Of a DNA stretch of 64,000 bases, positions 28,304 through 37,481 are shown piece by piece. The notes under the pieces were generated by a model that was not told where the DNA came from, ran no database searches, and saw only the letters and a program-made list of their open reading frames with translations. The translations under genes were made by a program, and so were the position numbers. The stretch's first letter is position 1; each line of letters starts with the position of its first letter. The stretch is from Shewanella sp. MBTL60-112-B2 (GTDB lineage Bacteria; Pseudomonadota; Gammaproteobacteria; Enterobacterales; Shewanellaceae): NCBI RefSeq assembly GCF_019655055.1, contig NZ_BPFA01000002.1, positions 186,001 through 250,000 on the forward strand. Reading direction: 5' to 3'.

Positions 28304-29743
28304 ATGAACCAAGCAGTAAACAATAACGCCCGATTAGCGGCAGAACTTGAAGATTTAGGTGTGAAAGAATACCTGTCACAACAGCAGCATAAAGGGCTAT
28401 TACGCTTCTTAACCTGTGGCAGTGTCGATGATGGCAAGAGTACCCTAATTGGCCGTCTGCTACATGACAGCGCCCAAATTTATGAAGACCAGTTAGCTAG
28501 CCTAAAGAGTGACAGTGCCAAGCTAGGTACAACAGGTGAAGAAGTCGATTTAGCCCTATTGGTGGATGGTCTGCAAGCGGAGCGCGAGCAAGGCATTACC
28601 ATTGATGTTGCTTACCGTTACTTCTCAAGTGACAAGCGTAAGTTCATTATTGCCGACACGCCGGGCCACGAGCAATACACTCGTAACATGGCAACCGGTG
28701 CTTCAACTTGTGACTTAGCTGTGCTCTTGGTTGATGCTCGTTATGGGGTACAAACTCAAACACGTCGTCATGCGTTTATTGCCTCACAACTTGGTATTCG
28801 CCACTTTGTTGTTGCCGTTAACAAGATGGATTTACTTGGCTTTGACGAAGAAGTGTTTAACAACATTCGCGCTGAATTTGCCCAGTTTGCCGAGCAGTTA
28901 GGCGATATTGATATTCGCTATGTACCGCTGTCAGCACTTAAGGGTGACAACGTGGTTGATAACAGCAGCCAAACTCCTTGGTATAGCGGCGGTACGCTAT
29001 TAGAGCTACTTGAAACGATTGATACCCGCCGTGAACTTAACAGTCTGCCAGTGCGTTTCCCTGTGCAATATGTACAGCGTCCAGACTTGGATTTTCGTGG
29101 TTTCTCGGGCACGCTTTCATCGGGTGTGATTAACGTCGGTGACGAGCTGGTGGCACTACCATCGGGTAAGCGCAGCAAGGTTGCACGCATCGTGACCTTC
29201 GATGGTGATCTGCCGCAAGCGATTGCCGGCCAAGCGGTGACCTTAACCCTTGAAGATGAGATTGATATTTCAAGAGGCGATCTACTATCGCAGGTGCAAG
29301 ATGCGCCTGCATTGGCTAACCACATTAGCGCCGATATTGCGTGGATGGATGAAAAACCACTACAAGTTGGCCAGTTATATGATCTAAAAGTGGCAGGCAA
29401 AAAGCTGCAAGCAAGCGTAGTAAAAATTGAATATGTGGTCGACGTTAATACTTTAGAGCGTAACAAAAGCAGCGATATTGGCCTTAACGATATGGCGCGC
29501 GTTACCCTTGAGCTTAATGAGTCTATCGCTATCGATCCTTACACCTTAGTGCGTGATACTGGCGGCATGATCTTAATCGATCGCCTGTCTAACGCCACGG
29601 TTGCCGCTGTGATGGCCGTTTCGAGCAGCAAAGAGCAGAAAGCAGCGCAACAATACAGTGATTTTGAGCTTGAGCTTAATGCGCTAATTCGTAAGCAGTA
29701 CCCTCACTGGAATGCTATCGATATCAGTAAGGTTGAGGGCTAA
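28304..29743 (+). CDS. cysN: Sulfate adenylyltransferase subunit 1 (GTPase)
   Basis: CysN (479 residues) is the EF-Tu-like GTPase that activates CysD. G1 is GSVDDGKST (about residue 39), G3 is [12 protein letters not shown] and G4 is NKMD, followed by two beta-barrel domains. No C-terminal APS-kinase fusion is present; the kinase is the separate cysC further on. It follows cysD by 42 bases. Confidence 0.98.
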   Translation: MNQAVNNNARLAAELEDLGVKEYLSQQQHKGLLRFLTCGSVDDGKSTLIGRLLHDSAQIYEDQLASLKSDSAKLGTTGEEVDLALLVDGLQAEREQGITIDVAYRYFSSDKRKFIIADTPGHEQYTRNMATGASTCDLAVLLVDARYGVQTQTRRHAFIASQLGIRHFVVAVNKMDLLGFDEEVFNNIRAEFAQFAEQLGDIDIRYVPLSALKGDNVVDNSSQTPWYSGGTLLELLETIDTRRELNSLPVRFPVQYVQRPDLDFRGFSGTLSSGVINVGDELVALPSGKRSKVARIVTFDGDLPQAIAGQAVTLTLEDEIDISRGDLLSQVQDAPALANHISADIAWMDEKPLQVGQLYDLKVAGKKLQASVVKIEYVVDVNTLERNKSSDIGLNDMARVTLELNESIAIDPYTLVRDTGGMILIDRLSNATVAAVMAVSSSKEQKAAQQYSDFELELNALIRKQYPHWNAIDISKVEG

Positions 29744-29745
29744 CT

Positions 29746-31470
29746 ATGCCTGAGTTGTGGGTGTTATCGTGCATATTACTTGCCTTAGTCGCCGCCTTAA
29801 TGGCGGGACTATGGACACCCGCTGCGCTATTTTTTATTGCATCGTTAACCACCTACCTGCTGGGCATGGTGGAGCTTGAAACTGCGCTTTCGAGTTTTAC
29901 TAATGCCAGCTTAGTCACCTTAGTGCTGCTTATCATGTCGACGGCAGCGCTAGAGAAAACATCACTGCTAGGCAAATTGAGTCAAGTGGTGGGGCGAGGC
30001 TCATTGGCATCGACCATGGCAAAGCTGGGGTTTTCCACCGCCTTGCTGTCATCTTTTACCAATAACACCGCCGTAGTCGCTTCGCTGATTGCTGTAGTGC
30101 GTCGCAATCAAGCGCATGCACCAGCTAAGTTGCTACTACCACTGTCTTATGCGGCGATTTTAGGGGGCACCTTAACCCTGATTGGCACTTCGACAAACTT
30201 GATCGTCAACTCCTTTGTGGAGAACGCGGGCTTAGTGCCACTAGGCTTTTTTGAGTTCTCTATGATAGGCATAGTGATTGTCACTGCTGGCGTGGGTTTA
30301 TTGGTGCTATTGGCCAACTTGCTACCCGATAGACGTGATGAGAGTTTAGAAGAATCCTTGCCCTACTTGCTCGAAGCTAGAGTGGCGAAAGAGTCCAAGC
30401 TGATAGGCAAGAGCGTGCAAGATAATCGCTTACGTGCGCTTAAAAAGCTTTACTTGGTTGAACTTGAGCGCAGCGGTATTCGCATCTGTCCGGTGCCACC
30501 ACACTTAGTGCTGCAAAGCGAAGATGTTTTGCGCTTTAGTGGCGCGGTAGAGTCGGTTGAATTACTGCATCAGTTTGACGGGCTCGAGTGGTTTGGTAAG
30601 CAGCAGGCAAAGGGGCAGAACTTAGTTGAAGCGGTGCTTGCACCTAGTTCTAGTCTGGTTGGACGCTCATTAAAAGATTCGACCTTTAGAGAGAAGTTTG
30701 ACGGCGCAGTATTGGCTATTCGCCGAGGTCATCATCCGCTAAAAGGCGGGTTGGGAGACATCGAGCTTCAAGCGGGGGATGTGTTGCTAATTACCCCTGG
30801 AGATAGCTTTAGCAGTAATACTAAGTTGGCATCAGAATTTGCCGCCGTGAGTGGCTTAGATTTGAGTGTAAGACTCGACCCTCGCCGCAGCAAATGGGTG
30901 TTAGCTGGCTTTTTAGTGACGATTTTTGCCAGCCTCATCGGTGTCTTACCTTTAGTTAAGGGACTTATTTTGCTGCTGATGAGCTATATCGCCATAGGAG
31001 CGGTGAGTTTATCAGAGCTTAAAAGGCGATTTCCTTTTGAGCTGGTGGTGATAGTCGGTAGCGCGCTAAGTCTGGCAAACCTGATGTTATCGACCGGACT
31101 TGCCGATGATATTGCCACATTTATATTAGGCGCGATTAATGGCTACGGGGTATTTGCAGCGTTTGTGGCGGTGTATTTTATGACACTGATCCTAACAGAG
31201 CTCATTACTAACAATGCCGCAGCGGCGCTGGCTTTTCCGGTCGCCTATGCTATCGCCTTGAATTACGGCGTCGATACTCGGCCGTTTATTTTGGCTGTGG
31301 TATTTGGTGCCAGTGCTAGCTTTATTTCGCCCTATGGTTATCAGACCAACTTAATGGTCTATAACGCAGGCAATTATCGATTCAGTGATTTTGTACGTGT
31401 TGGACTGCCGTTGTCACTGCTGTACTCGGCAATCGTGTTGTTATTAGTACCCGTGTTTTTTCCATTTTAG
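29746..31470 (+). CDS. SLC13-type sulfate permease with RCK_C domains
   Basis: A 574-residue transporter of the ArsB/NhaD-SLC13 superfamily: two hydrophobic halves of several helices (about 1-195 and 385-574) flank two cytoplasmic TrkA-C (RCK_C) domains, seen as AKESKLIGKSVQDNRLR and APSSSLVGRSLKDSTFR. The motifs SFTNNTAVVASLIAVV and TLIGTSTNLIVNSF mark the first half, LITNNAAAALAFPVAYAIA the second. It starts two bases after cysN, so it is translationally linked with sulfate activation, and sulfate is the likely substrate; this is inferred from position. CysPUWA-type genes are not in the window. Confidence 0.88.
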   Translation: MPELWVLSCILLALVAALMAGLWTPAALFFIASLTTYLLGMVELETALSSFTNASLVTLVLLIMSTAALEKTSLLGKLSQVVGRGSLASTMAKLGFSTALLSSFTNNTAVVASLIAVVRRNQAHAPAKLLLPLSYAAILGGTLTLIGTSTNLIVNSFVENAGLVPLGFFEFSMIGIVIVTAGVGLLVLLANLLPDRRDESLEESLPYLLEARVAKESKLIGKSVQDNRLRALKKLYLVELERSGIRICPVPPHLVLQSEDVLRFSGAVESVELLHQFDGLEWFGKQQAKGQNLVEAVLAPSSSLVGRSLKDSTFREKFDGAVLAIRRGHHPLKGGLGDIELQAGDVLLITPGDSFSSNTKLASEFAAVSGLDLSVRLDPRRSKWVLAGFLVTIFASLIGVLPLVKGLILLLMSYIAIGAVSLSELKRRFPFELVVIVGSALSLANLMLSTGLADDIATFILGAINGYGVFAAFVAVYFMTLILTELITNNAAAALAFPVAYAIALNYGVDTRPFILAVVFGASASFISPYGYQTNLMVYNAGNYRFSDFVRVGLPLSLLYSAIVLLLVPVFFPF

Positions 31471-31567
31471 TTTTTCTCCATCTAGGGATTAGCTAAATAG
31501 ACAAATGCTTGGATGGTGTGAGCGCATCTAGTTGGCTATTGTATAGATTATATTTTTGGAGTTTTTT

Positions 31568-32185
31568 ATGTCTGATATCGTTTGGCACCAGCATAGTATT
31601 GATAAACAGTCTCGGGCAGACCAGAAAGGTCAAAACCCAATCTTGTTATGGTTTACTGGGCTGTCAGGCTCAGGGAAATCCACCCTCGCAGGCGCATTAG
31701 AGCGTGCATTATTCGACGCGGGCTTTCACACTTACCTACTCGATGGCGATAACGTGCGCCACGGCCTGTGCAAAGATCTTGGCTTTAGCGCGGATGATCG
31801 CGATGAGAACCTGCGCCGCGTTGGTGAGGTCGCCAAGCTTATGGTCGATGCCGGCCTTGTTGTATTGTCAGCCTTTATCTCGCCAACACGGGAAGAGCGT
31901 GAGCGCGTACGTGCATTATTTGATGAAGGCCAATTTATCGAGGTGCATGTGTCGACGCCGATTGAAGTGTGTGAAGCCCGTGATCCTAAAGGCTTATACA
32001 GTAAGGCTCGCGCGGGAGAGATTAAGAACTTCACTGGGATCTCGGCGCCCTACGAAACCCCTACAGCCGCAGAGCTGACCATAGATACCAGCAAAGGGGA
32101 CTTAGCCACTCAGGTGAGTGCATTGCTAGATTACCTCGCAGCGATACAAGTGATTGATTCAGAGAAGCTAAAAAAAGTGGTTTAG
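31568..32185 (+). CDS. cysC: Adenylyl-sulfate (APS) kinase
   Basis: CysC (205 residues) phosphorylates APS to PAPS, the CysH substrate. It shows the P-loop [35 protein letters not shown], and [11 protein letters not shown]. The ATG at 31568 follows GGAG by six bases; the TTG at 31556 is part of that same stretch and is less likely. It closes the sulfate cluster. A perfect 11-bp dyad GAGAAGCTAAA / TTTAGCTTCTC (32162-32191) spans its stop codon. Confidence 0.97.
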   Translation: MSDIVWHQHSIDKQSRADQKGQNPILLWFTGLSGSGKSTLAGALERALFDAGFHTYLLDGDNVRHGLCKDLGFSADDRDENLRRVGEVAKLMVDAGLVVLSAFISPTREERERVRALFDEGQFIEVHVSTPIEVCEARDPKGLYSKARAGEIKNFTGISAPYETPTAAELTIDTSKGDLATQVSALLDYLAAIQVIDSEKLKKVV

Positions 32186-32214
32186 CTTCTCAACCGCTAG
32201 AACTCTTGAATGAC

Positions 32215-32242
32215 AAAAACCACCTGTTTCTAGGTGGTTTTT
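32215..32242. terminator. Bidirectional intrinsic terminator
   Basis: Stem AAAAACCACCT / AGGTGGTTTTT with a six-base loop between convergent cysC and the TIGR03899 gene. Confidence 0.92.
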
Positions 32243-32290
32243 GACGTTTTAAAGGATAAAACCTGTCTATCAAATTGTTACAGGTATGAG

Positions 32291-33151
32291 TTATTCAATC
32301 TTAAAGTCACGGGCAAACAGGGCTCGCATCGCCTTGATATAGCTTTTATCGGTATTGAAGGGAATAAGCTGTGCTAGCTCGTCGCCGATAGGAGTAAAAC
32401 GGTAATAGCTGAAAAATAGCTGGCCGCTTTTAGGGGTGAGTTTGAGTTTTAAATCACTCAAGGAGAAACTTATCGGCGTCTTATTGCTAAGCAGGCCGGT
32501 CTCTAATTCGCTGCGATGTAAGATCCCCGCCTCGACTAAGGTCAGAATATTAGAGTAGGGCAGGCCAAACTGCGATAAGCCAATATTGCTCGGTGTTGGT
32601 TTCTTGAATAGTTGACCTAAGCCTCCAGCATGTTTACAGCCGATAATCAGCTTTAGGCGCGTCTCATTGTTGACCAGTACCGACATAGCGAGCGCTTTCT
32701 CTAAGATCTGCGCCTCTTTATGGGTCAATTGTTTGAGGGTGCTTAAGGTGCGCAGGCTAAAGTGGCCTGGTGAGGTAATTTCATTAGCTAAAATCCGTCC
32801 CCACAAGTCTTGCATTTTACGATTATGAATTTGCTCGGCCAGCTTAAAAAACTGGTGCGCCCAATCGGGATCTAAGTCCACTCCGGTCACGTCGGACGGG
32901 GTGTGGCTGATGGCGATCTTGTAGATGATTTCAAGGTTTTCTTGATACTGACACGCCAACTTCTGCGCCCTAAAGGCGGCGCGCTCACTAATGGAAGCGT
33001 TACTGGCGCGATAGTCATCTTCACTGGCTAAACCTAACATACGCCCAAGCAGCAAGGCCTTCTTACGGGCTGATACGTCCGAGGTCTTACCGCTGTCTTT
33101 TAATGTCGATTTGACTGTCTGTTTAGTTGTGTCTGCTACTGTCTCAACCAT
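32291..33151 (-). CDS. TIGR03899 family protein
   Basis: A 286-residue cytoplasmic protein, which I recognise as the uncharacterised TIGR03899 family of Shewanella, Vibrio and relatives (DUF2806-related). Supporting segments are the N-terminal KKALLLGRMLGLASEDDYR, the central NRKMQDLWGRILANEITSPGHFSLRTL and the C-terminal FTPIGDELAQLIP. It has a Lys/Thr-rich disordered start and no membrane segment. Function unknown. Confidence 0.8.
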   Translation of the reverse strand: MVETVADTTKQTVKSTLKDSGKTSDVSARKKALLLGRMLGLASEDDYRASNASISERAAFRAQKLACQYQENLEIIYKIAISHTPSDVTGVDLDPDWAHQFFKLAEQIHNRKMQDLWGRILANEITSPGHFSLRTLSTLKQLTHKEAQILEKALAMSVLVNNETRLKLIIGCKHAGGLGQLFKKPTPSNIGLSQFGLPYSNILTLVEAGILHRSELETGLLSNKTPISFSLSDLKLKLTPKSGQLFFSYYRFTPIGDELAQLIPFNTDKSYIKAMRALFARDFKIE

Positions 33152-33225
33152 GGTCTTATCATCACCATCAACAAGTTATGCTTGTTGTTATCAGGGCGTT
33201 CTATGACTATCTTTTTGATAATCCG

Positions 33226-34416
33226 CTAATTTATAGAGTCGGCTCTAGTTTGCACTACTTTGCCAAAGTGTGCGACTTCATCGCCTCGCTGTGGGTGGCG
33301 GGGCACATTAATTGCCAGCAGTAGTGAGCAAGCCGCAAAGCCTGCGCCGATATAAAATACCATTTCAGGCGAGCTTAGCCATAAGAGTCCGAGCAAGGCT
33401 GGGATAATCACTGCGGCAATATGATTGATAGTGAAGCTGACTGACATAGTCGCGGCAATATCTTTAGGATCGGCAATTTTTTGGAAATAAGTCTTAACCG
33501 CAATGGCCATAGCAAATAGCAGGTGGTCAATAACATAGAGTGCAGCGGCAAACTCGGCATGCTCCACTAACGCATAGCTGATAAATACTGCAATTAAGCC
33601 AATATATTCGATTGTCAGTGCGTTACGCTCGCCAATTCTACCGATAAAGCGTCCGATAGCGGGGGCAAACATCAAATTGACGACATAGTTAATCAGGAAT
33701 AGCGAGGTGATCTGGGTGATGCTATAGCCAAACTTCTCCACCATCATGAAGCCTGCAAATACCATAAATATCTGCCGTCTCGCGCCGGAGAAAAAGGTCA
33801 GCATATAGTAGAGCCAATAGCGTTTTCTTAGCAGTAACTTCTTATGTTGCACTTCACCTTGGCTAAAGTTAGGAAAATATTGCCACACACTGAACACCAT
33901 GAGTAACCCAAGGCTGCCAATAATGGCGTACATCCATCGATAATCGAGTTTTAACCAGCTCATGATAAGCCAGATACTGGCATAGCCACCGAGTGCTGCA
34001 GCACTGCGCCATGCTAAAGCGCGGCCTAAAAATGCTGGGGCATCTTTTTTATCGACCCACTGTAGCGTGAGTGACTGATTGACGGTTTCAAAGTAATGAA
34101 AGCCGACAGACATCAATACGGTAGTGATATATAGCCCTAGCACTTGTGGGAAAAAACCAGTAATGGCCACGCCGATACACAAGACTGCAAGTGAGAGCAG
34201 GGCAAAGGCTTGCTCACGTATAAGCAGTAATACAAACACGGCGGTAAATGCGAGAAAGCCGGGCACCTCACGTAAACTCTGCAGTATGCCAATCTCAGCG
34301 CCAGTAAATTGCGCTCGCTCGATAACAAAGTTATTCAGCAGTGCCTGCCATACGGCAAAAACCAAGGACATAATAAATGTCATCCATAGCAGGAGTTTTT
34401 GTGGGTCGTTCTTCAT
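33226..34416 (-). CDS. MFS transporter
   Basis: A 396-residue major facilitator with 12 likely membrane helices and the central cytoplasmic loop near residue 190 (FSQGEVQHKKLLLRKRY). The loop motif GRFIGRIGERNAL after helix 8 is a motif-A-like repeat. The substrate cannot be deduced. It diverges from the porin-imelysin genes, and a GATAATGATA sequence lies upstream of it at about 34511, so iron-responsive control is possible; export of an iron chelator would be one guess, no more. Confidence 0.85.
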   Translation of the reverse strand: MKNDPQKLLLWMTFIMSLVFAVWQALLNNFVIERAQFTGAEIGILQSLREVPGFLAFTAVFVLLLIREQAFALLSLAVLCIGVAITGFFPQVLGLYITTVLMSVGFHYFETVNQSLTLQWVDKKDAPAFLGRALAWRSAAALGGYASIWLIMSWLKLDYRWMYAIIGSLGLLMVFSVWQYFPNFSQGEVQHKKLLLRKRYWLYYMLTFFSGARRQIFMVFAGFMMVEKFGYSITQITSLFLINYVVNLMFAPAIGRFIGRIGERNALTIEYIGLIAVFISYALVEHAEFAAALYVIDHLLFAMAIAVKTYFQKIADPKDIAATMSVSFTINHIAAVIIPALLGLLWLSSPEMVFYIGAGFAACSLLLAINVPRHPQRGDEVAHFGKVVQTRADSIN

Positions 34417-34510
34417 CTAACTATCCCTGTTTTATCGTGGTGCTGCACTGCAAATCAGCGAGCTGAATCTAGCGGCTTTAATAATGATGCAGTATACCCA
34501 GTTCAGTTTT

Positions 34511-34529
34511 GATAATGATACAAGTATGG
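34511..34529. promoter_or_regulatory. Possible Fur site, weak
   Basis: GATAATGATACAAGTATGG matches the first two hexamers of the Fur consensus GATAAT-GATAAT-CATTATC well and the third poorly. It is about 95 bases upstream of the MFS gene start. Confidence 0.4.
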
Positions 34530-34661
34530 CGAGAATTAGTACTGCGCAAAGTTTATGACGCTTTAGTCGCGCTGACTTAGCACCAGCCGTTTATCAGAGG
34601 CTTGTATTGTTTGTTGAGCATAAGTCGTTAATGTAGGTTTTGTAAGGTAAATGTAAAGATT

Positions 34662-34680
34662 AATGTAAATCATTCTCATT
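34662..34680. promoter_or_regulatory. Fur box upstream of porin-imelysin operon
   Basis: AATGTAAATCATTCTCATT, read on the other strand as AATGAGAATGATTTACATT, is a near match to the classical Fur box AATGAGAATGATTATCATT. It is about 80 bases before the porin start, a usual place for repression when iron is plentiful. Confidence 0.75.
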
Positions 34681-34760
34681 TAGGTTACTTTATCCGCGAA
34701 TTTAGGGGGAGCGGTCAATATCAAACTATTGGCTGCACAGAATCAAAATGAGAGCCGTTT

Positions 34761-36179
34761 ATGAAATCCTTTTCCAAGCATGCCAAGTTGAACATGTTAG
34801 CGATGACCATCGCCAGCGTGTTTAGTGCCAATGCTATGTCAGCGACCGACCCAGAGGCGTTAGCCGATGCCATAGCCAAACAAGAGGCTGAGCTCACAGC
34901 GTTAAAGACTCAGTTGCAACAACTGGCTTTGCAGCAACTTTTGCAGCAAGAGCAGCAACAAGCTCAAGCAGAGCTACAGCAAGCCGAGAACCAGCAAGCA
35001 GTTAACGACGCCAAGTCGACGCAAAGCGCTTGGGACAAATTTTCATTTAAGTCTTACGGCAGCGTGATTTATACCAGTGACGAGTATTACGACAATGTGC
35101 AGGACACCTCTCCTGAGCGCCGTAGTCGCTTCGATCTTGAGCGCATTGTGACCGAGTTTGGTTATCAGTTTAATGACCAATGGGACATGGAAGTTGAAAT
35201 TGAGTATGAGCATGGCGGTACTGGCTCCGCGTTAGAATATGACGGTTTTGATGAGTTTGGCGAGTTTGAAGCCGAGGTGGAAGCTGGCGGCGAAGTGATG
35301 ATCGAAAAAGCGCAGATCCGCTACCGTCCAAGTGAGTCCTTTGGAGTTAAATTCGGTAATATCCACCTGCCAGTTGGACTAAGCAGTACGCTGCATAAAC
35401 CTAGCCAGTATCTAACGGTGCAGCGCCATAAGAGTGAAGCGGCAATGCTACCCGCTGTTTGGAACGAGAACGGTATTGGGGTTTTTGGTGAAGTAGAGAA
35501 CTTCCATTATCAGGCACAAGTGGTTAGCGGCTTAAACTCTGAATACTTCCGCACCTATGACTGGGTAGCGTCAGGCCATCAGAAACGTTTTGAGCACGTG
35601 AATGCTGACGATCTCGCCTATGTGGTGCGTCTCGACTATGGCAGTTTTAAAACAGGCTCGGCAATTGGTGCCTCCTATTATTACGGCAACACCAGTGGTA
35701 ATCGCCATAAGACCAATAAGCTAAGTGCAGACGGCACAGTTGAGATCTTATCTATTGCGGCTGCATTTGTTGAAGGCCCGTGGATCTTACGTGGGCAGTA
35801 TCTTTACGGCACGCTGAGTGACAGCGACGCCATCACTCAGGCTAACAAAACTACACCTGGGCTTAAGCCGGGTAACTTCGCCCAACTGGGGTCAAAATCT
35901 GAAGCTTTCTTTGTTGAAGCTGGGGTTGACCTTGGCCAGTTCACATCCGTGCCTATCACTGTTTTTGCCAATATCGATTACTCAAACCCACTGAAAGAGG
36001 TGGAAACAGGTACAGCGACAAAACGCTATGAAAATACTTGGATTAGCGCCGGTGTTAACTACTTCCCCATTCCTGAAATTGTGATTAAGGCTGAAGCTGG
36101 CGTACAGCAAGTGGCAGTTGCATCCATCCCCGATACCCACTTTTTTGCCTTAGGCGTTGGTTACCAGTTTTCAATTTAA
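34761..36179 (+). CDS. Outer-membrane porin-like protein, iron locus
   Basis: A 472-residue protein with a signal peptide (cleavage near MSA-TD), an unusually Gln-rich coiled coil of about 50 residues (heptads of LQQLALQQLLQQEQQQ) and a beta-barrel ending in YQFSI. The barrel recalls phosphate-selective porins O/P (FGNIHLPVGLSS, WISAGVNYF). The coiled coil may trimerise it in the periplasm. It is first after the Fur box and 28 bases before imelysin, so it likely takes part in iron-related uptake. Confidence 0.8.
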   Translation: MKSFSKHAKLNMLAMTIASVFSANAMSATDPEALADAIAKQEAELTALKTQLQQLALQQLLQQEQQQAQAELQQAENQQAVNDAKSTQSAWDKFSFKSYGSVIYTSDEYYDNVQDTSPERRSRFDLERIVTEFGYQFNDQWDMEVEIEYEHGGTGSALEYDGFDEFGEFEAEVEAGGEVMIEKAQIRYRPSESFGVKFGNIHLPVGLSSTLHKPSQYLTVQRHKSEAAMLPAVWNENGIGVFGEVENFHYQAQVVSGLNSEYFRTYDWVASGHQKRFEHVNADDLAYVVRLDYGSFKTGSAIGASYYYGNTSGNRHKTNKLSADGTVEILSIAAAFVEGPWILRGQYLYGTLSDSDAITQANKTTPGLKPGNFAQLGSKSEAFFVEAGVDLGQFTSVPITVFANIDYSNPLKEVETGTATKRYENTWISAGVNYFPIPEIVIKAEAGVQQVAVASIPDTHFFALGVGYQFSI

Positions 36180-36207
36180 TTTAATGACTTAATACATGGA
36201 GTTTTCA

Positions 36208-37356
36208 ATGAAACATTTTACTCAATCAGTGGTAGCCATCGCGCTTATTTCTACATTAGCAGCTTGTGGCGGTTCAGGCTCAGACGATACCCCAGTTGTT
36301 GTACCTGAAACAGGCTTTAGCTTTTCGGCTACTGAGATGGTGACCAACCTTACTGACGATGTGATCGTGGCGGGCTATTCGAACTTAGCTGTCCGTGGGG
36401 AGGCGATGCTGCAAGCAACGCAAACACTGGTTTCAACTCCAACTCAAGCGAATTTAGAGGCAGCACAAGAAGCATGGAAAGCGGCGCGTCAACCGTGGGA
36501 GCAAGGAGAGTCGCATATCTTTGGTCCAGTCGACTCACTCGGCATCGATCCGCACCTTGATAGCTGGCCGCTAAACACCACAGACTTGACCACAGTGCTG
36601 GCCAATAGCACAGGTTTTGATGCCGAAACCATCAAAGGTTGGAACGATGATGTGCAGGGGTTCCACACCATGGAATACCTTTTGTTTGGTGACGGTGTTA
36701 CCGACAACACTAAGACCATTAGCGAGCTAACAGTGAACGAGCGCGACTATTTGATGGGGCTAGCTGAAGTGTTTCGCGATTACACCAAGACACTCGATGA
36801 TGCGTGGCAGGTGAGTCACGACGGCCAAACAGGCAAGGCTTACGCTGAACTCATTAAAAATCCGGGCACAGATGGCAATACCTTCTACAGCTCAGAAGTG
36901 GGTGTGGTTGAAGAGTTGGTTAACGGCATGATTGGCATTGTCGATGAGGTAGGTAACGGTAAGATTGCCGACCCATTTGGTGAGTCGTTGGCTAAAGCCG
37001 ATACATCTAAGGTTGAGTCTCAGTACTCTTGGAACTCTCTTACCGACTTTAGTGACAACATCAAAGGCGTGCGCAACGTTTACCTAGGTGAGCTAGAGGG
37101 CAATGCGGACAAACAAGGGATTATCGATTTTGTTGCTGCGGCTAACCCTGAGCTGGCTACGCGAGTAAAGACTGAGATTGACGATGCCATCAGTAAAATT
37201 GATGCGATAGCCGGCGATAACAATATGCCTTTTCGCCAAGCTATTTCAGATACTGATGGCCGAGTACGTATTCAAACGGCTGTCGATGCACTCACTAAGT
37301 TACAAGCGAGCTTAGAATCCGATGTGTTACCACTGCTTAAAGAGTGGAATATCTAA
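36208..37356 (+). CDS. Imelysin family (M75) lipoprotein
   Basis: A 382-residue lipoprotein: the lipobox STLAAC (Cys about residue 19) is followed by an acidic linker. The imelysin GxHxxE motif appears as GFHTMEYLLFG, and GPVDSLGIDPHLDSWPLN is the other conserved region. Imelysin-like proteins (IrpA, EfeO, ICMP) are associated with iron uptake in the envelope, although the true ligand is uncertain. The ATG at 36208 has GGAG six bases before it; the ATG at 36196 lies within that ribosome site. It is followed by a terminator before the di-haem gene. Confidence 0.92.
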   Translation: MKHFTQSVVAIALISTLAACGGSGSDDTPVVVPETGFSFSATEMVTNLTDDVIVAGYSNLAVRGEAMLQATQTLVSTPTQANLEAAQEAWKAARQPWEQGESHIFGPVDSLGIDPHLDSWPLNTTDLTTVLANSTGFDAETIKGWNDDVQGFHTMEYLLFGDGVTDNTKTISELTVNERDYLMGLAEVFRDYTKTLDDAWQVSHDGQTGKAYAELIKNPGTDGNTFYSSEVGVVEELVNGMIGIVDEVGNGKIADPFGESLAKADTSKVESQYSWNSLTDFSDNIKGVRNVYLGELEGNADKQGIIDFVAAANPELATRVKTEIDDAISKIDAIAGDNNMPFRQAISDTDGRVRIQTAVDALTKLQASLESDVLPLLKEWNI

Positions 37357-37370
37357 ACCGTCTGAGTTTA

Positions 37371-37396
37371 AGGAGGCCAATAGGCCTCCTTTTTTA
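37371..37396 (+). terminator. Intrinsic terminator after imelysin gene
   Basis: Stem AGGAGGCC / GGCCTCCT with AATA loop and a T-run. It sits inside the presumed iron operon and may reduce transcription of the di-haem gene. Confidence 0.9.
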
Positions 37397-37481
37397 TTCG
37401 GATAATTCCCTTGGTTTTTAAGTGGGTAAATTCACGCTTGGGGAAGTAAGCCATTTTAAAATACTGTGTGTGGAACTGCAG

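Noticed and set aside
28918..29466. 182-codon reverse frame inside cysN
   Set aside because: A shadow of the strongly conserved cysN frame, Ser/Arg-rich and without a start signal.
32162..32191. Dyad across the cysC stop codon as a separate regulatory element
   Set aside because: An 11-bp dyad exists, but a normal terminator follows within 30 bases and nothing indicates a distinct role; noted only in the cysC entry.
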